From Streptomyces sp. AC512_CC834 (lineage in GTDB: Bacteria; Actinomycetota; Actinomycetes; Streptomycetales; Streptomycetaceae): a stretch of DNA of 64,000 bases. This document shows, in pieces, positions 1 to 7,445 of the stretch (its first letter is position 1; each line of letters starts with the position of its first letter). Made by a program: the position numbers and the translations under genes. The stretch covers positions 28,251 to 92,250 of the forward strand of contig NZ_JAGMUO010000055.1 in NCBI RefSeq assembly GCF_019049325.1. Direction: 5' to 3'. The notes under the pieces were generated by a model. It was not told the origin of the DNA. It was given only the letters and a program-made list of their open reading frames with translations, and ran no database searches.

Positions 1-1
1 A

Positions 2-65
2 GTCAAGGGTGACCCGAAGGGGCATCGCCGAAGGCGACGCGCAGCGACAGCGGAGCGCCCTTGAC
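2..65. repeat. Structured inverted repeat at the window start
   Basis: GTCAAGGG at 2-9 is the exact reverse complement of CCCTTGAC at 58-65. The enclosed segment can form its own hairpin, GCATCGCC-gaa-GGCGACGC (22-40), followed by a short GC-rich arm. No open frame in 1-129 looks like a gene. It could be the terminator of a gene left of the window or a dispersed palindromic repeat; the function is unknown. Confidence 0.4.
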
Positions 66-129
66 GCGGGTCGCGGAAGCACGACACTGGCCAAGAAGCG
101 GGCGGCCCCACGCCCACTCCTCCAACTCC

Positions 130-561
130 CTATGCACCACCCACCTCAAACCACACGACCTTGCCGGGCTCCCGCTCCGCCACGCCCCACTTGTCCGCCA
201 GTTCCGACACCAGCAGCAGCCCGCGCCCGCCTTCGTCCGACTCGCCGGGGTCCAGGGGCACGGCCGGTACGCCGTCCCCGCTGTCGTGCACCTCGACGCG
301 TACGCCGTCCCCGCAGGACAGCAGCCGCAGCAGGAAGCCCCGGCCGGGCGGCACGCCGTGCACCAGCGCGTTGGTCGCCAGTTCGCTGACGCACAGCACC
401 ACGTCGTCCGCGCGCCCGCGCACACCCCAGTCGGCGAGCACCTCTCGTGCGAACACCCGCGCGGCGGGAACGGACTGGCGCTCACGGCGGTAGAAGCGCT
501 CACGTGGGGACGAGGGTGGAGTTTCACTGTTCACGTGACGAGAGTCACGCTCCGTGGTCAT
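130..561 (-). CDS. ATP-binding protein, anti-sigma-factor kinase type (HATPase_c)
   Basis: A 143-residue single-domain GHKL ATPase of the RsbW/SpoIIAB-like type that is very abundant in Streptomyces. The N-box ELATNALVHG is at residues 60-69 (Asn64 would bind magnesium), the G1 box DSGDG at about 93-97 and the G2 box GGRGL at about 111-115. There is no receiver or transmembrane part, so it is cytosolic. ATG at 561 is preferred because the extra upstream residues are low-complexity and run into the divergent promoter region. It is divergent from the XRE/DUF397 pair across an 85-nt gap, the arrangement seen at whiJ-like loci. Members may bind sigma factors or act with the partner regulator; the target cannot be read from sequence. 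Confidence 0.85.
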   Translation of the reverse strand: MTTERDSRHVNSETPPSSPRERFYRRERQSVPAARVFAREVLADWGVRGRADDVVLCVSELATNALVHGVPPGRGFLLRLLSCGDGVRVEVHDSGDGVPAVPLDPGESDEGGRGLLLVSELADKWGVAEREPGKVVWFEVGGA

Positions 562-646
562 GATGAGACAGTGCGCATGGCAGTACGACCGGTCTGTACG
601 GGTGCGCGATGGTGAAAGTACGCGACCGAGTGGGGAGTTCGACCTC

Positions 647-1465
647 ATGGGCACGACTACACGGAGGAACGCCTCCGCGATGAAGATGGTGGGTGCGCTG
701 CTCGCCCTCTACCGCCAGGCCGCCGGGCACACCCAGAGGTCACTGGGCGAGCGGTTCGTCATCGGCGAGCAGCAGATCGCCTCGATCGAGCAGGGCAGAC
801 GCCCACTGAAATCCGATCTCGCCGAGCAGCTCGACGAACTCCTGGAGACGAAGGGGGCGTTGTCAGTTGCCTTGAGCAGAATGCCCGAGGTCGATCTGGT
901 TCCGTTGTGGGCGGAGGAGTACCTGGATCAGGAGCAGGAGGCCATCGTCATCTCCTCCTACGAGAACCAAGTGCTGCCCGGTCTGCTTCAGAGCGAGGGC
1001 TACGCCCGAGCCGTGTTCCACAGCCGCATCCCCGCCCTTGATGAGGACGAGATCGAACGGCACGTGGCGGCCCGCGTCGAACGCCAGGCACTCTTCCATC
1101 GCAAGGAGCCGCCCATCACCTGCTTTGTCGTCTGGGAGGCCGTATTGCGAGACCACTTGGGCGGCAAAGCGGTGTTCCTGGAACAGATCCGCCACCTGCG
1201 AGAGTCCTCCGAACTCCCCAACCTCGCTGTGCAAGTCTTGCCCCTGGCACGCACCGCGCATGCGGCACTCGACGGGCCGTTCGTGCTGCTTGAGACACCC
1301 GATCATCAGCGGCTTGCCTACACTGAGACACAACGGGGCAGCCAACTGATCGCTGCTCCCGACGAGGTGGCCATCCTTACGCAGAGGTGTGCGATGCTGC
1401 GGTCACAAGCCCTCACACTCGAGGACACGAGGGACCTTCTGGACCGTCTGCTAGGAGACCAATGA
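647..1465 (+). CDS. XRE-family helix-turn-helix regulator with DUF5753 (WhiJ/Scr1-like)
   Basis: A 272-residue protein. An N-terminal XRE helix-turn-helix (about residues 12-70, with GHTQRSLGERFVIGEQQIAS) is followed by a C-terminal DUF5753 domain (about 95-265) containing the typical VLPGLLQSEGYARAV segment. ATG at 647 begins MGTTTRRNASAMKMVG, close to the usual family start. The stop overlaps the ATG of the DUF397 gene (ATGA), so the two are translationally coupled. Related XRE/DUF397 pairs, such as whiJ with its neighbours in S. coelicolor, affect development and antibiotic production; that role here is inferred from family and layout. Confidence 0.9.
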   Translation: MGTTTRRNASAMKMVGALLALYRQAAGHTQRSLGERFVIGEQQIASIEQGRRPLKSDLAEQLDELLETKGALSVALSRMPEVDLVPLWAEEYLDQEQEAIVISSYENQVLPGLLQSEGYARAVFHSRIPALDEDEIERHVAARVERQALFHRKEPPITCFVVWEAVLRDHLGGKAVFLEQIRHLRESSELPNLAVQVLPLARTAHAALDGPFVLLETPDHQRLAYTETQRGSQLIAAPDEVAILTQRCAMLRSQALTLEDTRDLLDRLLGDQ

Positions 1466-1701
1466 GCGGCAGCGCACTTCAGTGGTTCAAGTCGAGCTAC
1501 AGCGGCAGCGACGGCGGCAACTGCATCGAAGTCGCCTACGACTGGCGCAAGTCCAGCTACAGCGGCGACGAAGGCGGCAACTGCGTAGAAGTCGCCACGC
1601 TCCCCACCGCCATCCACATCCGCGACTCCAAGTCCCCCGAGGGCACGGCCCCCCACGTCACCGTCGCACCAGCCGCCTGGTCCGCGTTCCTCGCGTGGTG
1701 A
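1462..1701 (+). CDS. DUF397 protein with a duplicated N-terminal motif
   Basis: A 79-residue DUF397 protein whose start overlaps the stop of the XRE gene. The signature occurs twice in tandem: WFKSSYSGSDGGNCIEVA at residues 8-25 and WRKSSYSGDEGGNCVEVA at 28-45, a 20-residue period. The usual tail (IHIRDSKSPEG, then V.PAAW.AFL) appears once. DUF397 proteins normally carry one copy, so this looks like an internal duplication of 60 bp. These small proteins act with their XRE partner, possibly as an antitoxin-like or co-regulatory partner; the biochemistry is not established here. The 3' end overlaps the convergent esterase gene by 44 bp. Confidence 0.88.
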   Translation: MSGSALQWFKSSYSGSDGGNCIEVAYDWRKSSYSGDEGGNCVEVATLPTAIHIRDSKSPEGTAPHVTVAPAAWSAFLAW

Positions 1702-3160
1702 CGTCGGCCTTCCACAGATCGAACTCGGCGTCGAGCGGGCCGTAGGCCGTACGGGGCGCACCGTCGCCGAAGACCCGCACGGGATGCGTGGCGTCCCAGG
1801 CCTCCCACCCGGGGTCTCCGGACTCCACGAACCGCACCCACGCCCCGTGCATGGCGTCGGCCAGCGACTGCGGAGCCCCCTCGCCCGCGAGCCTGCGCGA
1901 ATCAGGCGTGTCTCCGGAGTCGAAGACGAAGCCCAGCTCCAGGGCGTGGCAGGCGCCGAGGTCGGGCAGGTTGGACGGCCAGGCGAACTCGTAGACGTAC
2001 GACGATCCCGGGCGCGCGTCGGCCACGCGGTGCAGCGGGAGTCGGAGCAGGTGGTCGGTGACCAGTTGGCCCACCGTCTCGGCGGCCCCCGCGTCGGGAC
2101 GCAGCGCACGGTAGCCGCGTACCACCTCGTTGCCGCAGTGGCAGCGGGCACGCGCGCCCGCGAGGGCCACCGCGCCGAGCCGGTCGACGCGTTCGAGGAG
2201 GCCACCGGGGACCAGCCAGAGCCGGTACTCGTCCCGGGTCCAGCCCATCATCAGGTCGACGCCCGGTGCCGCGTCGCCGTCGACGAGCGCCTCCAGCGGA
2301 TCGCGGGTCAGCACGTCGCCGTCGACGACGAGGCCGAACCCGGGTCCGCCGAGTACGGGGCTGCTGAACCGCCCCACCTCGGCCTGGGCCCGCAGCAACT
2401 GAGCGCGGTCGGCGGCGGCGAACGCCTCGGCGGTGGCGGGGATCCTGAGGCGGGAGGCCATACGGCGGACGACGCGCCGTACCTTGTCGCGGTCGGCGGC
2501 CTCGGGGGCGCCGCTCTGGAGCACGGCCCGCCGGAACAGGCCCTGGGCGCGCGGCGCGGCGAGGAGGGCGCCGGTGCTGATGGCACCGGCGGACTGGCCG
2601 GCGACGGTGACCCGGTCGGGGTCGCCGCCGAAGGCCGCGATGGACTCGCGTACCCACTGGAGGGCGGCGATCTGGTCGCGCAGGCCGGCGTTGGCGGGGG
2701 CGTCCGGGAACAGTCCGTAGCCCTCCACACCCAGCCGGTAGTTGATCGAGACGCACACCACGCCGTCGCGGGCGAAGGTGTGGCCGTCGTAGACGGGGAC
2801 GGCGGAGGAACCCCTGGTCAGGGCGCCGCCGTGGAGCCAGACCAGGACCGGCAGGCGGGCGCCGGGGCCCGGCTCGGGGGTCCAGACGTTGAGGTTGAGG
2901 CAGTCGTCGCCGGGGACGTCCGGGTCGGAGAGGTACTGGGCGAAGGCCTCGGAGTACGGCGGTTTCGGTGCTGTCGGGCCGAAGGAACCCGCGTCGCGCA
3001 CTCCGCCCCAGGGCTCGGGCGGCAGGGGCGGGCGGAACCGGCGGGGGCCGGAGGGGGGCGCCGCGTAGGGGATGCCCCGGAACACGGCGACCGCGTGCTC
3101 GTACCTGCCGCGTACAGCCCCGTGAGGAGTGCTCACCACGGGGTTCGTCTGGCCTGCCAT
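1658..3160 (-). CDS. Type-B carboxylesterase / para-nitrobenzyl esterase family
   Basis: A 500-residue alpha/beta hydrolase of the COesterase family. It starts MAGQTNPVVSTPHGAVRG and carries the family landmarks FRGIPYAAPP, the oxyanion-hole HGGA and the nucleophile elbow GQSAG. The elbow usually reads GESAG; the Glu is replaced by Gln while the catalytic Ser is kept. ATG at 3160 is chosen over the upstream start at 3193 because the shorter form matches the usual N-terminus. No signal peptide is visible, so it is probably cytosolic. It would hydrolyse carboxylic esters; the substrate is unknown. Confidence 0.88.
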   Translation of the reverse strand: MAGQTNPVVSTPHGAVRGRYEHAVAVFRGIPYAAPPSGPRRFRPPLPPEPWGGVRDAGSFGPTAPKPPYSEAFAQYLSDPDVPGDDCLNLNVWTPEPGPGARLPVLVWLHGGALTRGSSAVPVYDGHTFARDGVVCVSINYRLGVEGYGLFPDAPANAGLRDQIAALQWVRESIAAFGGDPDRVTVAGQSAGAISTGALLAAPRAQGLFRRAVLQSGAPEAADRDKVRRVVRRMASRLRIPATAEAFAAADRAQLLRAQAEVGRFSSPVLGGPGFGLVVDGDVLTRDPLEALVDGDAAPGVDLMMGWTRDEYRLWLVPGGLLERVDRLGAVALAGARARCHCGNEVVRGYRALRPDAGAAETVGQLVTDHLLRLPLHRVADARPGSSYVYEFAWPSNLPDLGACHALELGFVFDSGDTPDSRRLAGEGAPQSLADAMHGAWVRFVESGDPGWEAWDATHPVRVFGDGAPRTAYGPLDAEFDLWKADVTTRGTRTRRLVRR

Positions 3161-3306
3161 CTCCGCCACCAGCCCTTCGCCGCACAGTTGCACCGCTCAT
3201 GTCAGAGCGTCCCGGGGCCCGGATCTATTCCGGGCCGCCCCACTTGTGACCGCTGGGGGACAATGGGAAGCACGTACGCCCGTGACGCGCCACCGAGGAG
3301 GCTGTC

Positions 3307-3645
3307 GTGACCGTCGACCCTCATCACTCCGGTCAGAACGCACCCGTAAGGATCGCCGAGGCCGACGGGCAGCACGCCGTGCTGAACTTCTCCGGAACGC
3401 TGGACGCACCCGCCCTGGGTCTGCTGGAAGAACTCCTCCTCGAGCCCCGGCTGCGGCAGCCCGGGGCGTTGGTCCTGGAGATGGGCGACCTGGAGCACAT
3501 CGATCTGGCGTGCGCGTACGCGCTGCTGCGGACGGTCACCCGGACGCCGGCACCGGAGGCGCTCACCGTCCGGGGTGCCCGCCCGGCCGTGCACCGGACG
3601 CTGCGGCAGGCCGGGCTGGACTCCGTCGCCACCTTCACCGGGTAG
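3307..3645 (+). CDS. STAS-domain protein, anti-sigma-factor antagonist-like
   Basis: A 112-residue protein made of a single STAS fold. It has a GTLDAPALGLLEELL segment, a core LVLEMGDLEHIDLACAYALL strand-helix, and a C-terminal VHRTLRQAGLDSV helix. In canonical SpoIIAA/RsbV-type antagonists a phosphorylatable Ser follows an Asp-Ser pair (DSS/DSSG); here the matching stretch reads LEHIDLACA, so that Ser is missing and classical phosphoswitch control is doubtful. The GTG start at 3307 has a GAGGAG ribosome site 5 nt upstream. It stands alone, without an adjacent sigma or anti-sigma gene. Confidence 0.75.
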   Translation: MTVDPHHSGQNAPVRIAEADGQHAVLNFSGTLDAPALGLLEELLLEPRLRQPGALVLEMGDLEHIDLACAYALLRTVTRTPAPEALTVRGARPAVHRTLRQAGLDSVATFTG

Positions 3646-3688
3646 CCGGCACTTCCCTGCCTCCTGCCTGGTCTCCTCCCTGTCTGCT

Positions 3689-3727
3689 CCCCCTGCCTCT
3701 TCCCCCTGCCTCTTCCCCCTGCCTCTT
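3689..3727 (+). repeat. Three perfect 13-bp pyrimidine repeats
   Basis: CCCCCTGCCTCTT is repeated three times head to tail (3689-3701, 3702-3714, 3715-3727) inside a longer polypyrimidine tract (about 3650-3750) between the STAS gene and the LacI-type regulator. The tract is non-coding. It may simply be a slippage-prone tract. Confidence 0.75.
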
Positions 3728-3773
3728 CCCTCTGCCCCCTCCCCGCTCTTCCCGCCGGGTCGCGGCGAACCTA

Positions 3774-3795
3774 GGATAGGAAGCGCTTTCTATCC
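3774..3795. promoter_or_regulatory. LacI-type operator upstream of the regulator
   Basis: A 22-bp near-perfect palindrome with half-sites GGATAGGAAGC and GCTTTCTATCC. Only one symmetric pair differs. The centre is the GC step with flanking AAGCGCTT, typical of LacI/GalR operators. It ends 35 bp before the ATG of the LacI-family gene, so autoregulation is likely. Confidence 0.8.
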
Positions 3796-3830
3796 CCGGG
3801 TGCCGGGGAGGCCGGAGAGGTGGTCGACCG

Positions 3831-4985
3831 ATGGTCCGTACGGCGAGTGCGAGCACGTCGGCCGGGCCGACGCTGGCGGTGGTGGCCCGGGAGGCCGGGG
3901 TCTCGGTGCCGACCGCGTCCAAGGTGGTCAACGGGCGCGAGGACGTGGCGCCCGAGACCCGCCGCCGGGTCGCGGAGGCACTGGACCGCCTCGGCTATGT
4001 CCGCCGGCCCCGCTTCGACACCGCACGGGCCCCGCGGCTGGTCGACCTCGTCGTGCACTCCCTGGAGCGTTCCCGGTCGGGCGCGGTGCTGCACGGGGTG
4101 GAGGAGGCGGCGTACGGCGCGGGCCTCGAGGTCGTGGTCTCGGCGGACCTGAACCGGCCCAGGTCCGGGCCGCAGGAAGAACCGCGTCCGGCGGGCGGCC
4201 TGCTGGACAGGTTCGTCGTACGCGGCACGTCCGGGGTGCTGTTCAACCTGGCCGGGCTGACCGCCGCGCAGCACGCCTGGCTGGGGCAGCACCGCATCCC
4301 CTACGTGATGATCGACCCGGCCGTGGAACCGCCGCCCGGCGTGGCGTCGGTGGGCGCGGCGAACTGGCAGGGCGGGGTGACGGCGACCGAGCACCTGCTG
4401 CGCCTGGGGCACGAACGCATCGCCGTCGTCGCCGGCCGGCGACGCACGCTGTGCGGCGACGCGCGGGTCGCCGGGTATCGCTCCGCCCTCGCCTCGGCGG
4501 GGGTGCGCCACCGTCCCGAGTACGTCCGCCACGCCGGTTTCGACCGGGCCGCGGCCCGCCGCCGCATGCGGGAGCTGCTGGACCTGCCCGTGCCGCCGAC
4601 GGCGGTGTTCGTCTGCTCGGACGCGATGGCCCTCGGCGCGTACGAGGCACTGGGCGAGCGGGGGCTGACGGTGCCCCGGGACATGAGCGTGGTCGGCTTC
4701 GACGACCTGCCCGAGGCCCGCTGGGTGACCCCCGCCCTGACCACGGTCCGCCAGCCGCTGTCGGAGATGGCGGCCACCGCGCTGCGCCTGCTGCTGCTCA
4801 TGATGGACGGCCACCGCCCGGAGAGCACCCGCACGGAACTCTCGACCCGGCTGGTGGAGCGGGCGAGCACGGCAGCGCCGCACATCGCCCAGGGCGGCCC
4901 TACGGGTGGTGTGCCGCGGCGTCCTTCGTCAGCTCGACGGCCTGCACCAGGCCGAGTCCCGGCGCCGCTTCGCGCAGCACCTTGA
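3831..4985 (+). CDS. LacI/GalR-family transcriptional regulator
   Basis: A 384-residue repressor. The N-terminal helix-turn-helix and hinge (LAVVAREAGVSVPTASKVVNG, about residues 16-36) is followed by a periplasmic-binding-protein-like sensor domain with VFVCSDAMALGAYEALGERG and the VVGFDDLPEARWVTPALTTV segment. Its ligand is probably a sugar. The C-terminal 30 residues after about 350 are Pro/Arg/Ala-rich and read over the end of the convergent downstream gene, so the stop may lie further 3' than in relatives. No transporter or glycosidase gene is adjacent; the only visible target is the palindrome directly upstream. Confidence 0.92.
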   Translation: MVRTASASTSAGPTLAVVAREAGVSVPTASKVVNGREDVAPETRRRVAEALDRLGYVRRPRFDTARAPRLVDLVVHSLERSRSGAVLHGVEEAAYGAGLEVVVSADLNRPRSGPQEEPRPAGGLLDRFVVRGTSGVLFNLAGLTAAQHAWLGQHRIPYVMIDPAVEPPPGVASVGAANWQGGVTATEHLLRLGHERIAVVAGRRRTLCGDARVAGYRSALASAGVRHRPEYVRHAGFDRAAARRRMRELLDLPVPPTAVFVCSDAMALGAYEALGERGLTVPRDMSVVGFDDLPEARWVTPALTTVRQPLSEMAATALRLLLLMMDGHRPESTRTELSTRLVERASTAAPHIAQGGPTGGVPRRPSSARRPAPGRVPAPLRAAP

Positions 4986-5229
4986 CCGCCCGGACGGAGT
5001 CGGCGGGGCCCTCGTAGCCGGCCATGGCGAAGCGTTCGTGGACCCAGCGGGCGCGCAGTTCCGCGTCGGAGGCCGCGGCGGCCCGGTCGACCAGCGCGGC
5101 GGCGCGTTCCAGTCCGGGCCGCTCCTCGGGCGTCGCCTCCGCGAGCGCCTGACGGATGCCGTGGGCGATGACGTCGGCGTCGCGCAGGACGAGGACGTTG
5201 AGTTCCGGTTGTCTGCCGCGTCCGAACAT
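4900..5229 (-). CDS. Small protein with a ribosomal L7/L12 C-terminal-like motif
   Basis: A 109-residue protein that starts MFGRGRQPELNVLVLRD. Its C-terminus, VKVLREAAPGLGLVQAVELT, resembles the L7/L12 C-terminal helix pair (VIKVVRE..GLGLKEAKDLV). The middle is a helical Ala/Arg/Glu-rich segment. It is not the ribosomal stalk protein itself: it lacks the N-terminal dimerisation domain and the hinge. Proteins of this kind are annotated as L7/L12-domain or hypothetical in Streptomyces; what they bind is unknown. It is convergent with the LacI gene (86-bp overlap) and divergent from the VOC gene. Confidence 0.7.
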   Translation of the reverse strand: MFGRGRQPELNVLVLRDADVIAHGIRQALAEATPEERPGLERAAALVDRAAAASDAELRARWVHERFAMAGYEGPADSVRAVKVLREAAPGLGLVQAVELTKDAAAHHP

Positions 5230-5362
5230 GGAGCCATGGTCGGTGCGGCGGCCGGTGGGTTGCAAGGGACTTGAGGGGCTTCTGAGGCACGGGGGCGAGA
5301 CGACGTCCCCGGTGTCCGTTTTCTTCAAGACCGGGGCCGTACGCCCTGCCTACGGTGGCGCC

Positions 5363-5788
5363 ATGACCGCACGATTCAACGCCATCAGCCTCATCGTCTC
5401 CGACATGGCCGCCTCCGTGGCCTTCTACCGCAGGCTCGGCTTCGCCTTCCCCGAGGGTTCCGAGGGCTCCGACGGTTCCGAGGGGCAGCCGCACGCCGAG
5501 GCCGAGTTGCCGGGCGGGATCCGGCTGCTGCTGGACACCGAGGAGTCCATCCGTTCCTTCACCCCCGGGTGGCAGCCGCCGGCCGGCGGCGGGCGGCACT
5601 CGCTCGCCCTGCTGTGCGACACGCCCGCCGAGGTCGACGCGTTCTACGCGGAGCTGACGGGCGCAGGCTGCAAGGGCGAGCGCGAGCCCTGGGACGCCCC
5701 CTGGGGGCAGCGGTACGCCGTGCTGGGCGACCCCGACGGCCACGGCGTCGACCTGTTCGCGCCACTAGCCGCGCAAGAGCGCGAGTAG
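5363..5788 (+). CDS. VOC-superfamily (glyoxalase/bleomycin-resistance-like) protein
   Basis: A 141-residue protein with the two beta-alpha-beta-beta-beta modules of the vicinal-oxygen-chelate fold: FNAISLIVSDMAASVAFYRRLG at the start, ending with GQRYAVLGDPDGHGVDLFA. The PEGSEGSDGSEG loop at about residues 31-42 is a small repeat that looks like a local insertion. Metal-ligand positions are only partly conserved, so it may be an enzyme or a binding/sequestration protein. ATG at 5363 is the clear start. The end overlaps the convergent AraC-type gene by 24 bp. Confidence 0.85.
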   Translation: MTARFNAISLIVSDMAASVAFYRRLGFAFPEGSEGSDGSEGQPHAEAELPGGIRLLLDTEESIRSFTPGWQPPAGGGRHSLALLCDTPAEVDAFYAELTGAGCKGEREPWDAPWGQRYAVLGDPDGHGVDLFAPLAAQERE

Positions 5789-6448
5789 CGTCGTGCCCGC
5801 CAAGTCGCGCACGTCCCGCGCCAGATGCGCCTGGTCCGCGAAACCGGTCCGGGCGGCCGTCTCGGCGAGGGGCGTGCCGTCGCGGGCCAGGGCGAGGGCG
5901 CGTTGCAGCCGCAGTACGCGGGCCAGCGTCTTGGGGCCGTAGCCGAAGGCGGCCAGGCAGCGGCGGTGCAGCCGGCGGGCGCCGATGCCGAGTTCGTCGG
6001 CGGTGGCGGCGACCGGGCGGCCCGCGTCGAGGGCGGCCACGACGCGGTGCAGCAGCGGGTCGGGGGGTTCGGCGTCGGCGGCCCTGGACAGCGCGGCCTC
6101 CTCCAGGCCGGTCGCCGGGTCGGGGGCCGCGTTCACGCGGGCGGCCAGGCGTCGTGCCCGCGCGGCCGGCCAGAGGTCGGTGAGGTCGACGCGCCGGTCG
6201 CGCAGTGCGTCGGCGGGGACTTCGAGGAGGGCGGGTGCGGTGCCGGGGTAGAAGCGGACGCCCGCCCAGCGGCCGGGGGCGCCTTCGGTGACGTACGCGC
6301 GGGTGTCGGGGCCCGCGACCAGCAGCCGGCCGTCGTACCAGAGCAGGTCCATGCAGCCGTCGGGCAGGACCCTGCCGGGGCCGGGCTCGCTCGGGGTGTT
6401 GGTCCACACCACCGCGCCGGCCAGCCGGGACGCCCGTTCCGCGTACAC
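5765..6448 (-). CDS. AraC-family regulator with a C-terminal helix-turn-helix
   Basis: A 227-residue protein. The N-terminal domain (LPDGCMDLLWYDGRLLVAGPDT, GVRFYPGTAPALLEVPADAL) is the sensor type found in many actinobacterial AraC proteins. The C-terminal AraC domain (about 135-225) has the two helix-turn-helix motifs, ATADELGIGARRLHRRC and ETAARTGFADQAHLARDV. The ligand is unknown. It is convergent with the VOC gene and read in the same direction as the next AraC-type gene, 10 bp away. Confidence 0.88.
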   Translation of the reverse strand: MYAERASRLAGAVVWTNTPSEPGPGRVLPDGCMDLLWYDGRLLVAGPDTRAYVTEGAPGRWAGVRFYPGTAPALLEVPADALRDRRVDLTDLWPAARARRLAARVNAAPDPATGLEEAALSRAADAEPPDPLLHRVVAALDAGRPVAATADELGIGARRLHRRCLAAFGYGPKTLARVLRLQRALALARDGTPLAETAARTGFADQAHLARDVRDLAGTTLLALLRG

Positions 6449-6458
6449 GCGTGCCAGG

Positions 6459-7394
6459 TTACGCCGGGGTCCGGTACTCCTGCGGGCTGACGCCGTACAC
6501 CCGTTTGAAGGCGGTGGACAGGGCGAAGGCGCTGCCGTAGCCGACCTGGCGGGCGATCGCGCCGAGGGTGTCCTCGGTGTCGCGCAGCCGGTCGGCGGCG
6601 AGGGCGAGGCGCCAGCCGGTGAGGTACCCCATGGGGGGTTCGCCCACGAGGTCGGTGAAGCGCCGGGCGAGCGCGGCGCGGGAGACCCCGGCCTTGGCGG
6701 CGAGGGACGCGACCGTCCAGGGGTGCGCCGGGTCGTCCTGGAGCAGCCGCAGCACCCGGCCGACGACCGGGTCGCCCAGGGCCCGGTACCAGGCGGGCGT
6801 CTCGGCCGACGGACCGGCGAACCAGGCCCGCAGCGCGGCGATGACCAGCAGGTCGAGGAGCCGGTCCAGGACGACCTCCTGGCCCGGTTCGTCCCGCGTG
6901 ACCTCTGCCGTCAGCAGGGGCGTGAGGGAGTTGTTGTCCCACGCGTCGGAGGTGAGGGACAGCAGTGGGGGCAGGGCGTCGAGCAGCCGGCCGCCGATCT
7001 CGCCCCGCACCAGGTAGGTGCCGATGAGCAGGGCGGCCTCGCCGTCGGGGCGGTCGCCCCAGGTGCGTACGCCGAGGTCCATCGAGCCGTTGAGGGGGCG
7101 TCCGTCGGGATAGCCGCACGCGCCGCCCGGCAGGATGACCGCCTGCGGGGCGGTGCCGGGGTCGTCCGCACAGGTGTACGGGTCGGGGCCGCGCGCGATG
7201 GCCAGGTCCCCGGCCCGCAGCCGCAGCCGCTCCCCCGTGTCCGGCACGACCCAGGCGTCGCCCCGGACCATCAGCATCACCGTCAGCGGCGCCCGGTCCT
7301 CGACGCGTACGGCCCACGGCGGGTCGAAACAGGCGCGGATCATGAACGCGCCACGTGCCCGGGGGCCCTCCAGCAGGCCGGCGAGTGCGTCCAT
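6459..7394 (-). CDS. AraC-family regulator with a cupin-type N-terminal domain
   Basis: A 311-residue protein: an N-terminal cupin-like domain of the kind common in AraC regulators (AFMIRACFDPPWAVR, GDLAIARGPDPYTCA) and a C-terminal AraC DNA-binding domain (about 205-305) with VASLAAKAGVSRAALARRF and AIARQVGYGSAFALSTAFKR. ATG at 7394 (MDALAGLLEGPRARG) is chosen over 7421 because it matches the family N-terminus. No obvious target operon adjoins it; its stop lies 10 bp upstream of the other AraC gene. Confidence 0.9.
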   Translation of the reverse strand: MDALAGLLEGPRARGAFMIRACFDPPWAVRVEDRAPLTVMLMVRGDAWVVPDTGERLRLRAGDLAIARGPDPYTCADDPGTAPQAVILPGGACGYPDGRPLNGSMDLGVRTWGDRPDGEAALLIGTYLVRGEIGGRLLDALPPLLSLTSDAWDNNSLTPLLTAEVTRDEPGQEVVLDRLLDLLVIAALRAWFAGPSAETPAWYRALGDPVVGRVLRLLQDDPAHPWTVASLAAKAGVSRAALARRFTDLVGEPPMGYLTGWRLALAADRLRDTEDTLGAIARQVGYGSAFALSTAFKRVYGVSPQEYRTPA

Positions 7395-7445
7395 GACGGC
7401 ACAGCGTAGACGCACGCGCATGCGAGCGAGCCGTTCGGCGAACGG

